Assembly: GCA_947623965.1 (NCBI GenBank)
Contig: CANQIF010000014.1
Coordinates: 1-50,196 of the forward strand
Source of the DNA: an uncultured Alistipes sp.
GTDB taxonomy: Bacteria > Bacteroidota > Bacteroidia > Bacteroidales > Rikenellaceae
Length of the DNA stretch: 50,196 nucleotides
Direction: 5' to 3'
The position numbers were made by a program, and so were the translations under genes. The notes beneath the pieces are model-generated. The model did not search any database. It was not told the origin of the DNA and worked only from the letters and a program-made list of their open reading frames with translations. Positions 8,654-18,150 of this stretch are shown here, piece after piece. Every line of letters begins with the position of its first letter. The stretch's first letter is position 1.

Positions 8654-9667
8654 CTACTGCTGCAGCGCCTCCCACAGTATATCCTTCAGCCGCGCGATGT
8701 TAAGCCCGGCGACCGACGAGATCAACACCGAGGGGATTCCCTCGGGAAGCTGCCGCTGCAGCTCCTCCATCAACCCTTCGTCGAGCAGGTCGCACTTCGT
8801 CACGGCCAGCAGCCGCTGCTTGTCCAACAGCTCGGGGTTGTACTGCGTCAGCTCGCCGAGCAGCACCTCGTAGTCGCGCCGCACATCCTCCGTGTCGGCC
8901 GGGATCATGAAGAGCAGCACCGAGTTGCGCTCGATATGGCGCAGGAAGCGGGTGCCGAGGCCGCGCCCCTCGTGCGCCCCCTCGATGATGCCCGGGATGT
9001 CAGCCATGACGAACGAACGGCCGTCGCGCACCTCGACGATGCCCAGGTTGGGTTCGAGGGTCGTGAAGGCGTAGTCGGCGATCTTGGGCCGGGCGGCCGA
9101 GACGACGGACAGCAAGGTCGATTTGCCGGCATTCGGGAAGCCCACGAGCCCCACGTCGGCCAGCACCTTCAATTCGAGCACGAAGGTCCCCTCGTCGCCC
9201 TCCTCGCCGGGCTGCGCATACCGCGGCGTCTGGTTCGTGGCGCTCTTGAAGTGCCAGTTTCCGAGGCCTCCGCGACCGCCCTGCAGCAGCACCAGCTCCT
9301 GGCCGTGCTCGGTCACCTCGCCCGCGGGGAGGAGCTCCGTTTCGCCCTCCCCGTTCTCGACGACGCGGCGCGCCACCGTCCCGAGCGGTACGGGGATGAC
9401 GATGTCCCGGGCGTTGCGGCCCGACGAGCGGGCCCCCGAGCCGCATTCGCCGTCCTCGGCGAACTGGTGGCGCTGGTACTTGAGGTGGATGAGCGTCCAG
9501 TATTGCCGGTCGCCCCGGAGGATGATGCTGCCGCCCCGTCCGCCGTCGCCGCCGTCGGGTCCGCCGAAGGCGACGAACTTCTCGCGGCGGAAGTGCGCCG
9601 AGCCGGCGCCGCCGTGGCCCGAGCGGGCGAATATCTTCACGTAATCTACAAAATTCGATCCTGCCAT
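8654..9667 (-). CDS. obgE: GTPase ObgE/CgtA
   Basis: A 337-residue Obg GTPase, involved in 50S ribosome assembly and growth control. The Gly-rich Obg domain covers about 1-158 ([27 protein letters not shown]). The G domain has G1 GFPNAGKST at about 176-184, G2/G3 around DYAFTT and [18 protein letters not shown]4 TKCD and G5 ISSV. Length is normal for forms without a long C-terminal tail. A minus-strand promoter lies about 76 bases upstream. Confidence 0.97.
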   Translation of the reverse strand: MAGSNFVDYVKIFARSGHGGAGSAHFRREKFVAFGGPDGGDGGRGGSIILRGDRQYWTLIHLKYQRHQFAEDGECGSGARSSGRNARDIVIPVPLGTVARRVVENGEGETELLPAGEVTEHGQELVLLQGGRGGLGNWHFKSATNQTPRYAQPGEEGDEGTFVLELKVLADVGLVGFPNAGKSTLLSVVSAARPKIADYAFTTLEPNLGIVEVRDGRSFVMADIPGIIEGAHEGRGLGTRFLRHIERNSVLLFMIPADTEDVRRDYEVLLGELTQYNPELLDKQRLLAVTKCDLLDEGLMEELQRQLPEGIPSVLISSVAGLNIARLKDILWEALQQ

Positions 9668-9742
9668 AGTCTAACACTCCGTTTTAGGTCCGGCGACCGC
9701 TCCGTGCAGGGGCTGCCGTGCGGACACCGACGTCCGTGCCGG

Positions 9743-9774
9743 CAAAGGTAATGAAAAAATCGGATTTGCGCCAA
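9743..9774 (-). promoter_or_regulatory. Promoter of obgE
   Basis: Minus-strand -7 box TACCTTTG at 9743-9750, with a partial -33 element (TTG) at 9772-9774, 21 bases away. Confidence 0.45.
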
Positions 9775-9787
9775 CCCGCGCCAAACC

Positions 9788-12205
9788 CTAAAAGCGCCAC
9801 CCCACCGTCAGCATCATGGAGCGCGGATAGGCGTAGAGCAGCCGTGTCGCCTGCGGCCGCCGGAGGGCCGTGTCGCCCGTGCCGGCCCGCTGCGTGCGCA
9901 TCGACTCGTAGCCGTAGAGGGGCGCCTCGCACCCCGTGAGATTGCGCACGGAGAGGACGGCGTAGAGCTCCGAATCGCGCAGGCGGATCGACTTGAAGAG
10001 CGCAGCATCGAGCGTGAAGGCATCCGCCAACCGCTCCTGCGCGGTGAACATCGCGAGCGCCTCGGGCGCCGGGCCGTCCTGCCGCGCCACGCGGTCCGTG
10101 CGCCGCAGCGGGGTCGGATCGACCCGCCGGCCCGCGGCCGCTCCGGCCGAAAGCGAGAGGCTCCACCCGCGGGGTGCGTAGTAGCGCACCGCTGCCGTCG
10201 CGGCCAGCTGCGGCACCCCGCCCGGGCGGCAGCCGTGCAGATGGCTCACGGCCCGCAGATCGACCGTCGCATTCTCCGCATCGGTCAGGACCGTCACCAC
10301 GGCATCCTCCGCATAGCGGTTGTCGCACCAGGCCGCCGTCGCCGAGAGGGTCCAGCGGTAGGCCGGGCGCCAGACGGCAGCCGTCTCGATGCCGAACGTC
10401 GTCGTCGCGATCCCCGCGGCGGTCAGGTCGCAGTAGGCTGCAGCCGCATCGTCGTAGTAGCGGCGTGTCTGCAGGCCGTCCCGCCGGTGCTCCGCCCGCG
10501 CCGTGAGCTGCAGATCGAGGCGCTCGCCCGTCCGGCGGAAGTGCAGCCGGAGGCCGCAGAAACGCTCGGGGCGGGGATCCTCGACCGTGCGGTTGTTGTA
10601 GAGGGGCTGGATAAAGAGGTGCTCCGCCGGCTGCGCGGCGGCTCCCGCCGCGGCCGACAGCTCGATGTAGCTGCGCGGCGAGAAGGACCAGCCGATGGCC
10701 CCCTTCAGCGTGTGGAGGTCCAGATCGATGCGGCGCGAACGGCCGTAGGAGCCCGACCCGGGGAAGAGCTCCTTTTCGTAGTAGCCGCGCCGCCGGATGC
10801 GCGCCGTGCCGAGCTCGGCCGAGAGTTCGGCCCGAAGCCGGCCGCGATGCCACAGGGCATGCACCCAGCCGCCGAAGCGGCTCTCGTCAAGGGCGTAGTC
10901 GTAGCCGAAGCGGTCGCCCTCGCGGATCGTCCGCGAGGGGTGGCGCAGGTCGTTTTCGTAGCGGTTCGAGTAGGTGTCGTCGTCGATGAGGTAGCGGTCG
11001 ATGTCGATGAGGTACTGCGCCCCGAGCAGGTCGCGCATCTCCTTGTAGAAGCGGCTGCGGTGCGTGCGGCCGAAGAGACCGCCGTCGAGCGTCGCTTCCT
11101 GGCCGAGCTGCACCGTGCAGGCGGCCCGGAACTCGAGCTCCGTACGCCGCTCGACCCGGTCTTCGAGGGCGTAGACCGCGGGCCCCGCCGCCAGCCGGTT
11201 GCGGGCGATCAGTTCGTCCCAGTCCACCTGCGTATAGCGCGGATCGGCCGCCCGCCACGCCTCGTCGGTCTCGCGGTCGCCCGTCCACGAGGGCAGGTTG
11301 CGGTAGTTGTCCGGAAGGGGCGTGCGGGTGTCGTACCAGTCGAGGGCGCTCCGGCGCCGCACCCCCGCCCCGCCGCCTGCCGAGAGGTTCAAAAAGGCCG
11401 CCTCGCCGAGCGGCAGGCGCAGCGAGGCGGCGAAGCAGGGCATCGTCTCGCGCAGCACGCGGGCGTTGCGGACCTTGCCCGCCTGAAAGCCCCACGCGGG
11501 GTTGTAGTATCGGTCGCCCGTCAGGCGGAAGGCCTCCTCGGTCGAGGCCGAGCGCAGGCCGCGCTGCACGAGCGGCACGGCGGCGAAAAACTCCCAGGCG
11601 AGCCCCGACGCGCTTGTCCGGCCGAGCCGCAGGGCCGGCGTGAGGGCGTTGGTGAAGACCCCCTCGATCCGCGCGTCGCGTCCCGTGCGGGCCTCCATCG
11701 CCGCAGCCAACTGCCAGCCGCTGCCGAATGTGCGGTGCCAGGCGGCACGCATGCCGAAGCGGTAGCCCTCGACAGCCGTCGCGGCCGCCGCCTGCCACGG
11801 CCGCAGGGGCTCGGCCTCCGTGAATCGGAAGGCGCGCAGGCTGCCCGTCCCGGCGACCGCTCCGGAGGCGGGGTCGAGGGGCGCGTGCAGCCGCTCCTCG
11901 GCGCCTAACAGCCGCAGGGGCCGGAGCGCGCCATAGGGCATTCCGATGCCGAAGAGGGTCGCCCGCACGGCTGCCGGGCGTTCGGCGCCGCGATAGTCGC
12001 CGCCGCGGGGCAGCCGGAAGGCGCTTGCGGCGGCATAGAGGTCGCCGGCCGCGGGCAGGGCCCCGTAAAAAAGCGCCGAGTCGGAGATCGGTTCTTCGAA
12101 ACGCGATTCCGGCTCGGCGTAGGGATAATAGTCGTCGTCGAAGTGCTGCGCTGCGGCTATGCGCGGCAGCGACACGAGCAACAGCAGGCCGAGAAGACGA
12201 CGCAT
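9788..12205 (-). CDS. Large outer-membrane beta-barrel protein (TonB-receptor-like barrel, no plug seen)
   Basis: An 805-residue protein with a signal peptide (MRRLLGLLLLVSL...AAAQ, residues 1-20) that sets the start at 12205, 7 bases after pepD. The body is built of alternating hydrophobic/aromatic strands with polar turns, and it ends in VGWRF, a C-terminal Phe typical of outer-membrane barrels. Repeated strand pairs such as WSLSLSAGAAAG, TLSATAAWCDN and YIELSAAAGAAA support a barrel. I do not see a TonB box or a clear plug domain, so it may be a divergent TonB-dependent receptor lacking the plug, or another transporter. It is co-directional with pepD and probably co-transcribed, which might suggest peptide-related substrates, but that is weak. 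Confidence 0.75.
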   Translation of the reverse strand: MRRLLGLLLLVSLPRIAAAQHFDDDYYPYAEPESRFEEPISDSALFYGALPAAGDLYAAASAFRLPRGGDYRGAERPAAVRATLFGIGMPYGALRPLRLLGAEERLHAPLDPASGAVAGTGSLRAFRFTEAEPLRPWQAAAATAVEGYRFGMRAAWHRTFGSGWQLAAAMEARTGRDARIEGVFTNALTPALRLGRTSASGLAWEFFAAVPLVQRGLRSASTEEAFRLTGDRYYNPAWGFQAGKVRNARVLRETMPCFAASLRLPLGEAAFLNLSAGGGAGVRRRSALDWYDTRTPLPDNYRNLPSWTGDRETDEAWRAADPRYTQVDWDELIARNRLAAGPAVYALEDRVERRTELEFRAACTVQLGQEATLDGGLFGRTHRSRFYKEMRDLLGAQYLIDIDRYLIDDDTYSNRYENDLRHPSRTIREGDRFGYDYALDESRFGGWVHALWHRGRLRAELSAELGTARIRRRGYYEKELFPGSGSYGRSRRIDLDLHTLKGAIGWSFSPRSYIELSAAAGAAAQPAEHLFIQPLYNNRTVEDPRPERFCGLRLHFRRTGERLDLQLTARAEHRRDGLQTRRYYDDAAAAYCDLTAAGIATTTFGIETAAVWRPAYRWTLSATAAWCDNRYAEDAVVTVLTDAENATVDLRAVSHLHGCRPGGVPQLAATAAVRYYAPRGWSLSLSAGAAAGRRVDPTPLRRTDRVARQDGPAPEALAMFTAQERLADAFTLDAALFKSIRLRDSELYAVLSVRNLTGCEAPLYGYESMRTQRAGTGDTALRRPQATRLLYAYPRSMMLTVGWRF

Positions 12206-12212
12206 AAGCGGT

Positions 12213-13664
12213 TTAGATGCGGCGGAGCACTTCGCACAGCAGCGCCCAGAACTTGGGCACCGTTGCGATTTCGAGCCGCTCGGCGGGCGAGTGGACGCCG
12301 CGCAGCGTCGGACCGAACGAGACCATCTCCAGATCGGGGTACTTTTCGAGGAAGAGGCCGCATTCGAGCCCCGCATGGATCGCCCGCACCTTGGGCTCCA
12401 CGGCGAAGAGGTCGCGATAGGCCCCCACGGTCACCTCCAGCAGGCGCGACGCGGGATTCGGCGTCCACCCCGGGTAGCCGTCCGAATGGGCGACGTCGGC
12501 GCCCGCCAAGGCGAAGACCGACTCGACCATCTGCATGACGTAGGTTTTGGCGCTCTCGACCGACGAGCGCTGCGACGAGGTGACGACGATCGTGCGGTCG
12601 TCCACGAACTTCACGGAGGCGAGATTCGTCGAGGTCTCGACCAGTCCGGGAATGGCGAACGACATGGCCGTCACGCCGTTGGGTACGCCCACCAGCGCGT
12701 AGATCAGGCCGAACTGCGTCTTGCGGTCGAGGACGCGGTCCACCTCGGGCATCTCGTTGAGCGTAATTTTGAAGTCGGGCTCGCGGAAGCGGAACTCGTT
12801 TTTCAGATCGGCGGCGAAGAGGCGGAAGCGCTTCTCGAAATCGGCCTTGAACTTGACCGGCACGCCGAAGATGGCATAGGCCTCGCGCGGGATGGCGTTG
12901 CGCAGGTTGCCGCCCGCGAAGTAGCTCAGCCGCAGCTCGCAGCTCTGCATGCCGTCCCACAGCAGGCGCGCCACCGTCTTGTTCGAGTTGACGCGCCCCT
13001 TGTCGATGTCGTCGCCCGAGTGACCGCCCTGCAGGTCCGACACATCCACGCGGTAGAAGGCGTAGTTCTTCGGGACGGGCTCCATCTCGGCGTGGAAGGT
13101 GGCGATCGTGTCGATGCCGCCGGCGCAGCCGATGAAGATCTCGCCCTCGTCCTCCGAGTCGAGGTTGACGAGGTACTTGCCCGTCAGCATCCCCTCGCCC
13201 AGTTCGAAGGCGCCCGTGAGGCCCGTCTCCTCATCGACCGTGAAGAGCGCCTCGACCGGACCGTGGGCTACCGTCTCGTCGAGCAGCACGGCCAGCGCCG
13301 CGGCCATGCCGATGCCGCAGTCGGCCCCCAGCGTGGTCCCCTCGGCGCGGACCCAGCCCTCCTCAATGCGCGTGCGGATGGCGTCGTGGTCGAAATCGAA
13401 CTCCACGTCGGAATTCTTCTCGCACACCATATCCATGTGGGCCTGGAGAATGACCGTCGGGCGCTCCTCCATGCCGGCCGTGGCCGGCTTGCGCATCACG
13501 ACGTTGCCGATCGCATCCTTTTTATAGTCGATTCCGTGCTGCTCGGCGAAGCCGACTAAAAAGTCGATGATCTTCGCCTCCCGCTTCGAGGGGCGCGGCA
13601 CCCGCGTGATCGCGTCGAACTGCTCCCACACGAGGCGGGGTTCCAAAGAGGTGATAGCTGCCAT
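12213..13664 (-). CDS. pepD: Aminoacyl-histidine dipeptidase (cytosol non-specific dipeptidase), M20 family
   Basis: A 483-residue M20C di-zinc dipeptidase that hydrolyses Xaa-His and other dipeptides in the cytosol. Metal and catalytic residues are visible: HMDMV (His76, Asp78), DCGIGM (Asp115, bridging), DEETGLTG (Glu145 catalytic and Glu146), NLDSEDEGE (Asp ligand near 174) and the C-terminal IHAGLECG His. It has the usual lid-domain insert between. Length matches the family. A TACTTTTG -7 box lies just upstream on the minus strand, and the outer-membrane barrel gene follows 7 bases after its stop. Confidence 0.95.
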   Translation of the reverse strand: MAAITSLEPRLVWEQFDAITRVPRPSKREAKIIDFLVGFAEQHGIDYKKDAIGNVVMRKPATAGMEERPTVILQAHMDMVCEKNSDVEFDFDHDAIRTRIEEGWVRAEGTTLGADCGIGMAAALAVLLDETVAHGPVEALFTVDEETGLTGAFELGEGMLTGKYLVNLDSEDEGEIFIGCAGGIDTIATFHAEMEPVPKNYAFYRVDVSDLQGGHSGDDIDKGRVNSNKTVARLLWDGMQSCELRLSYFAGGNLRNAIPREAYAIFGVPVKFKADFEKRFRLFAADLKNEFRFREPDFKITLNEMPEVDRVLDRKTQFGLIYALVGVPNGVTAMSFAIPGLVETSTNLASVKFVDDRTIVVTSSQRSSVESAKTYVMQMVESVFALAGADVAHSDGYPGWTPNPASRLLEVTVGAYRDLFAVEPKVRAIHAGLECGLFLEKYPDLEMVSFGPTLRGVHSPAERLEIATVPKFWALLCEVLRRI

Positions 13665-13687
13665 AGGTGTTGTATTTTCCGTTTGCG

Positions 13688-13695
13688 CAAAAGTA
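13688..13695 (-). promoter_or_regulatory. -7 box upstream of pepD
   Basis: Minus-strand TACTTTTG fits TAnnTTTG, 24 bases from the pepD start. No clear -33 TTTG was found. Confidence 0.4.
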
Positions 13696-13822
13696 ACGAT
13701 TCCGGGGGAATTTTCCGCATCTTCGACCCCTCATTTTGAAGAAAAGAGGGAAAATAATACGGGATCGGATGCTTTTGTCGGTCATACGCTTTCGGGTTCG
13801 TTTTTTTATCCGTATTTTTAAG

Positions 13823-13954
13823 ATGGAAAAAAGGATTGAGGAAATGGGAACCTGGATAGCTGTCGCCTGCGGCCTGGCCGGGGGCCTTCTGGCCGAGACA
13901 ATCTGGCTTACGATCGGTTATTTTCGACGAAAAAGGAAATCGAACACGAAATGA
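13823..13954 (+). CDS. Possible small membrane protein (43 aa)
   Basis: A 43-residue ORF starting MEKRIEEMGTW with one clear membrane segment at about 9-32 (IAVACGLAGGLLAETIWLTIGYF) and a basic tail FRRKRKSNTK. The N-in/positive-inside pattern and a hairpin 4 bases past the stop make it plausible, but I do not recognise a family. An in-frame extension back to 13736 exists but looks less protein-like. Confidence 0.35.
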   Translation: MEKRIEEMGTWIAVACGLAGGLLAETIWLTIGYFRRKRKSNTK

Positions 13955-13957
13955 GCA

Positions 13958-13979
13958 CGGGCGGATCTTGATCCGCCCG
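13958..13979 (+). terminator. Hairpin after the small membrane ORF
   Basis: CGGGCGGATC pairs with GATCCGCCCG (10 bp) around a very short loop. No immediate T-run follows, so this is a weak terminator candidate. The stretch 13980-14096 shows nothing else. Confidence 0.35.
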
Positions 13980-14096
13980 GTCTGCACCGTTTTCCGACGG
14001 CCCTGCAATCGTTGCTCCTGCCCCGCTTCCGAAGAGACTCCGTGCGGCCCGGGAACGAAAAAAAGAGCTTCGTGCATAAAAAAGTCGTTTATTTAT

Positions 14097-14126
14097 TTTG
14101 AATATGAAAAAACCTTTCTATCTTTG
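14097..14126 (+). promoter_or_regulatory. Promoter upstream of the eCIS locus
   Basis: -33 TTTG at 14097-14100 and -7 TATCTTTG at 14119-14126 with an 18-base spacer: the best promoter match near the injection-system genes, on the same strand. A transcript would start near 14133, about 510 bases before the first eCIS gene, and would carry the leader ORF, the AC microsatellite and the hairpin. No better promoter was seen between 14377 and 14645. Confidence 0.65.
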
Positions 14127-14150
14127 CATTTGAGCTTTTGAGCATACGAT

Positions 14151-14414
<264 letters not shown>

Positions 14415-14419
14415 TTTTC

Positions 14420-14454
14420 TAATCCGCAACGGATTAACGTTTCTTTTTCTTTTC
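14420..14454 (+). terminator. Terminator- or attenuator-like hairpin upstream of eCIS
   Basis: TAATCCG (14420-14426) pairs with CGGATTA (14430-14436), loop CAA, followed by a pyrimidine tract rich in T (ACGTTTCTTTTTCTTTTC). The stem is only 7 bp, so it may be a leaky or conditional terminator. It begins 6 bases after the leader ORF stop, close enough for a terminating ribosome to cover it. Confidence 0.45.
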
Positions 14455-14645
14455 GGATCAAACCCCGCTTCGGTCCGAAAATCCGTCGTATCCCATTCCG
14501 AACAGCCCCTCTCCGCCTGCCTGCCGCCGGCGGACGTATCGCTGCGCGCCAGCCGTCCGGCGGACTGTGCGCCCCTCGTCTCCCTGCGGCCGGCCGCCAT
14601 GCGTCCCGCAGCAACCCGAAGTCGAACCCGAAAACACCTCTTCGC

Positions 14646-15173
14646 ATGATCCGGCGCATCCTGACCTGCTATGCCGAACGGCTGGAGGAGTTCCTCGCGC
14701 GCACCCGCCGTCAGCCCGAAGGGCTCGCTACGGTGGGCCGGATCGGCGGCGCGGGCGACGAACCGCAGGGAAAGATGGTCGTCTCGCTGGTCAACCTGGA
14801 GAAGGAGGCCTCGGGCGATGCGGTCACCTACCACCCCTGCGGCGGCGGATTTGCGGGCCGCCCCGCCCCGCTGCTGCTGAACATGCACGTCATGCTGGCG
14901 GCGGTCTACGAGGCAAAACGCTACGGCGACGCCCTCTCCATGCTGGCGGAGACGCTCTCGTTCATCCAGTCCGTCCCGTCGTTCACGATCGACGGAAACC
15001 GCTACACGGTGGAGGTGGTGCCCATGTCCGCCACGGACCTGCACAACATCTGGACGACGATGGGCGGCCAATACCACCCCTCGGTCATCTGCAAGTTCCG
15101 GGGGCTGGTTCTCGGGGGCGGCGGCATCGTCTCGGGCAGCAGCACGACCGGCGAGACCCGGATCAACGAATAA
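14646..15173 (+). CDS. eCIS DUF4255 protein (Pvc16/Afp16-type cap)
   Basis: A 175-residue protein of the DUF4255 family, found in extracellular contractile injection systems; the Afp16/Pvc16 relatives end tube and sheath growth. Typical features: N-terminal helix MIRRILTCYAERLEEFL, then VVSLVNLEKEASGD, PLLLNMHVMLAAVYEAKRYGDAL (the family's long conserved stretch), and FTIDGNRYTVEVVPMSATDLHNIWTTMGGQYHPSV. It is the first gene of the eCIS run; its ATG overlaps a TGA in the alternative leader frame. The next gene follows after 15 bases. Assignment is from family resemblance; exact role is inferred from Afp/PVC. Confidence 0.85.
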   Translation: MIRRILTCYAERLEEFLARTRRQPEGLATVGRIGGAGDEPQGKMVVSLVNLEKEASGDAVTYHPCGGGFAGRPAPLLLNMHVMLAAVYEAKRYGDALSMLAETLSFIQSVPSFTIDGNRYTVEVVPMSATDLHNIWTTMGGQYHPSVICKFRGLVLGGGGIVSGSSTTGETRINE

Positions 15174-15188
15174 CGAACCGAACGCGCT

Positions 15189-15986
15189 ATGGGAAGCTAC
15201 CGACCGCTCTGCTCCATCCGGATCGCACACGACTATTTCGACGGCGAACGCTGCCGCGCGCTGCTGTGCCGTCCCGCCGCTGCCGGGGCCGGGCTGCTGC
15301 GCCGCCGGGGAATGCTCTTCAGGCAAACGGCGGAAAACGCGTGGGCGCTCCTTTGCGACATCTCGGGTGCAGGGCCCGACACCGATGCGGATGTGCTCTT
15401 TCTCGAGCTGCAGCTCGCCGACAGCGGCTTCGTGCTCTACACCCGCTGGCCGGGCTTCCGGCCCGATGCCGCCTACGCCGCGGAACTGCCCGCCGCGGGC
15501 GGCGACGTGGAGGCGGCCGAAATCTTTCGGAGCACCGGCGGCGGGCGGGCGATCGGCTCCGGATGCTTCCGCCTCTCTCTGCCCCTGACCCGCGGGATGC
15601 TCGACGCGGCGCGGGCGGGGGCGCCGCCCTGCTGCACGCTCCGTTTCCATGCGCCGGCCTGCCGATGGGAGTATCTGTTCCTGCCGGAGCCCGGCATCCT
15701 CCTTGACCGCGGGGAGGAGTGCTACCGGCTCGAAACTGTCGGCGGGCCTCTCCGCTACCGCTTCTCGCCTTTCGAACGCGTGCGGGCCTACGGTCAGGAG
15801 GTCTGCCGCACCCTCTCCGAGGAGCCGATCCCGCTGCGGGAGCGGTACGACTTCCGCCTGCGGCTCGATGTCTCGTCCGGAAACGGCCGTCCGGCGCGGA
15901 CGGTGCTGCGGGAGGTGCCGCCTCCCCTTCCCGGACGCTATCTCGACACCGCGCCCGACCTTCTCCGGCAGGTATGCCGGCTGTAG
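15189..15986 (+). CDS. Unknown eCIS-associated protein (265 aa)
   Basis: Not a family I recognise. A soluble 265-residue protein without signal peptide or membrane segment, rich in short beta-like stretches (VLFLELQLADSGFVLYTRW, CTLRFHAPACRWEYLFLP, RLETVGGPLRYRFSPFERV) and nine or more Cys residues. It lies between the DUF4255 cap and the sheath with 15 and 46 bases on either side, co-directional, so it is probably a structural or assembly part of the injection machine. One option is a terminator or sheath-capping partner of the DUF4255 protein; another is an accessory baseplate part. Base composition matches the core eCIS genes, so it is not obvious cargo. Confidence 0.75.
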   Translation: MGSYRPLCSIRIAHDYFDGERCRALLCRPAAAGAGLLRRRGMLFRQTAENAWALLCDISGAGPDTDADVLFLELQLADSGFVLYTRWPGFRPDAAYAAELPAAGGDVEAAEIFRSTGGGRAIGSGCFRLSLPLTRGMLDAARAGAPPCCTLRFHAPACRWEYLFLPEPGILLDRGEECYRLETVGGPLRYRFSPFERVRAYGQEVCRTLSEEPIPLRERYDFRLRLDVSSGNGRPARTVLREVPPPLPGRYLDTAPDLLRQVCRL

Positions 15987-16032
15987 GAACGGACCCCCGA
16001 ATAGAAAACTCAACCTAATTAAAACCAAACGT

Positions 16033-17619
16033 ATGGCACAAATGAAGACCCCCGGCGTTTACATCGTGGAGAAGAACGCCTTCCCGAATTCGGTCGTCGA
16101 AGCCGCCACGGCCGTCCCGGCTTTCATCGGAATCACCGAGAAGGCGCGGAACGGAGCGGATTCGCTGGCGAACAAACCCTGGAAAATCACCTCCATGACG
16201 GAGTTCCAGCACTATTTCGGCGGCGCAGCGGCGCCGGTATTCACCCTTTCGGTCGTCGATGGCCCCGAGAGCGGCGACGCGAAGCCCCTTTGCTCCATTC
16301 CCTCCGCCGACGGGAAGAAGCTGCTGACGGTGCAGGCTCCCGACGTGCTCTTCTCGCTCTACTACCACATGGTGATGTTCTTCGCCAACGGCGGCGGCGC
16401 CTGCTACATCGTCTCCGTGGGCACCTACGCCGAAGGCGCCCCGCTCGACAAGGAGAAGGCGGCGGCGGCCGTGGCGGCGCTGGAGAAGGAGCAGGAGGTG
16501 ACGCTGGTCGTCGTGCCCGAAGCCGCCTCGACGGCCGACTGCAAGGAGATCCAGACGCAGCTGCTCGCCCACTGCGGCCGGATGATGAACCGCTTCGCCC
16601 TCCTCGACGTGCAGCCGAAAGCTGCCGACAGCGAGACTACGGCGGAGCAGATCGCGACCTTCCGCACGAACATCGGGGCGAACTTCCTCTCGTACGGCGC
16701 GGCCTACTATCCGTGGCTGAACACCTCCGTGCTGTCGGACAAGGAGATCGACGGCTCGGTGCTGAAGTGGGACGAGACGCAGGAGGCCCCCGACCTCGCA
16801 CCATTCTTCGATGCCGGCTCGGCCTTCCCGGCCTACTTCGCCGAGACCTTCGGGGAGATCAAGGAGCGGAAGAAGCTCTCGAAGCCCGCCGGAAAGGACC
16901 CGGACGGGAAAGAGGTGCCCGCCGAGTACGAGGCGATGAGCGACGACGAGGCGGCAGCGGCCCGCAACAACCTGCACAATGCCCTGCTGCAGAACCTGCC
17001 CGGCTACCGGCACCTTGCGAACAAGGTGAAGGAGCGGCTGAACCTCCTTCCGCCGTCGGCGGCGATGGCCGGACTGTACACCATGGTGGACAATACGCGC
17101 GGTGTCTGGAAAGCCCCGGCCAACGTATCGATCAACTACGTGAACGGCCCGACCGAAAACATCGACAACGCCGCGCAGGAGGACCTGAACATGCCGATGA
17201 ACGGCAAGGCGGTCAACGCCATCCGCACCTTCCCGGGCGAGGGGATCAAGGTCTGGGGCGCCCGTACGCTCGACGGCAACTCGCAGGACTGGCGCTATGT
17301 GAACGTGCGCCGCACGATGATGTTCCTCGAAGAGTCCGTGAAGAATGCGGCGAAGGCCTACGTCTTCGAGCCGAACGTCGCCGCGACCTGGATGAATGTG
17401 AAATCGATGGTCGACAGCTTCCTGCGCAGCGTCTGGAAACGGGGCGGTCTGGCCGGCGCCACCCCCGAGGAGGCCTACGAGATCCACGTGGGGCTCGGCG
17501 ATACGATGACCGGCGACGACATTCTCGACGGCATCATGCGCATCACGGTGCTGGCGGCGATTACCCGCCCGGCGGAGTTCATCGAGATCACCTTCCAGCA
17601 GCAGATGCAGAAAAGCTGA
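16033..17619 (+). CDS. eCIS contractile sheath protein
   Basis: A 528-residue phage-tail sheath family protein that would polymerise around the inner tube and contract to fire it. The start MAQMKTPGVYIVEKNAFPNS and ATAVPAFIGITEKA are typical of sheath N termini; the C-terminal region (GAINAIRTFPGEGIKVWG-like segment, then ARTL, DWRYVNVRRTMMFLEESV) is the conserved sheath interlocking domain. Chosen ATG at 16033 follows AAACCAAACGT; an upstream in-frame extension overlaps the previous gene and is rejected. Only one sheath gene is present, whereas Afp and PVC have three. Tube genes follow after 49 bases. Confidence 0.95.
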   Translation: MAQMKTPGVYIVEKNAFPNSVVEAATAVPAFIGITEKARNGADSLANKPWKITSMTEFQHYFGGAAAPVFTLSVVDGPESGDAKPLCSIPSADGKKLLTVQAPDVLFSLYYHMVMFFANGGGACYIVSVGTYAEGAPLDKEKAAAAVAALEKEQEVTLVVVPEAASTADCKEIQTQLLAHCGRMMNRFALLDVQPKAADSETTAEQIATFRTNIGANFLSYGAAYYPWLNTSVLSDKEIDGSVLKWDETQEAPDLAPFFDAGSAFPAYFAETFGEIKERKKLSKPAGKDPDGKEVPAEYEAMSDDEAAAARNNLHNALLQNLPGYRHLANKVKERLNLLPPSAAMAGLYTMVDNTRGVWKAPANVSINYVNGPTENIDNAAQEDLNMPMNGKAVNAIRTFPGEGIKVWGARTLDGNSQDWRYVNVRRTMMFLEESVKNAAKAYVFEPNVAATWMNVKSMVDSFLRSVWKRGGLAGATPEEAYEIHVGLGDTMTGDDILDGIMRITVLAAITRPAEFIEITFQQQMQKS

Positions 17620-17668
17620 GCGACGACCGAAAAGAAAAACCGATAACCCTTAAAAATTTTGAAGCATT

Positions 17669-18124
17669 ATGGCAGACGACGGATCCGTACAGAGTGCCGC
17701 GACATGGCCGGTACCTGAATTTCATTTCAGCGTGGAAATTTCGGACGTAGGGAAGATCTCCTGCAAGGAGGTCTCCGGACTCGATGTGGAGTTCGACGTG
17801 ATCGAATACCGTTCTGGCGATATGCCCGGGTTCACCAAGGTGAAGATGCCCGGGCTGCGCAAGAGCGGCGACGTGACGTTGAAGAAAGCGATCTTCAAGG
17901 ACGACACGAAGCTGTGGGACTGGATCAACACGGTCAAGATGAACGTCATCAAGCGCGCGAGCGTGACCGTGGCCCTGCTCGACGAGAGCGGCAGCCCGGT
18001 CCAAAGCTGGAACCTTACGAACGCCTGGCCCAAGAAGTACAGCGTCGAGGGCTTCAAGGCCGACGGCAACAACGTCTCGATGGAGACCATCGTCCTGGCG
18101 CACGAGGGCGTGACGCCGGCGTGA
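17669..18124 (+). CDS. eCIS inner tube protein 1 (gp19-like)
   Basis: A 151-residue tube protein of the phage T4 gp19-like family, the subunit of the hollow needle inside the sheath. The pattern PEFHFSVEISDVGKISCKEVSGLD, then FDVIEYRSG, MPGFTKVKMPGLRKSGDVTLKKAIFKDD and VALLDESGSPVQSWNLTNAWPKKY is diagnostic. It is followed 26 bases later by a second, more divergent tube-type gene. With the neighbouring sheath it defines the tail core. Confidence 0.95.
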   Translation: MADDGSVQSAATWPVPEFHFSVEISDVGKISCKEVSGLDVEFDVIEYRSGDMPGFTKVKMPGLRKSGDVTLKKAIFKDDTKLWDWINTVKMNVIKRASVTVALLDESGSPVQSWNLTNAWPKKYSVEGFKADGNNVSMETIVLAHEGVTPA

Positions 18125-18150
18125 CGGGGAGTTTCCGAAACGTATGAGGC

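Noticed and set aside
14567..15706. 379-codon + strand ORF overlapping the first eCIS genes
   Set aside because: Arg/Gly/Pro-rich shadow frame; DUF4255 and the next protein occupy the real frame.
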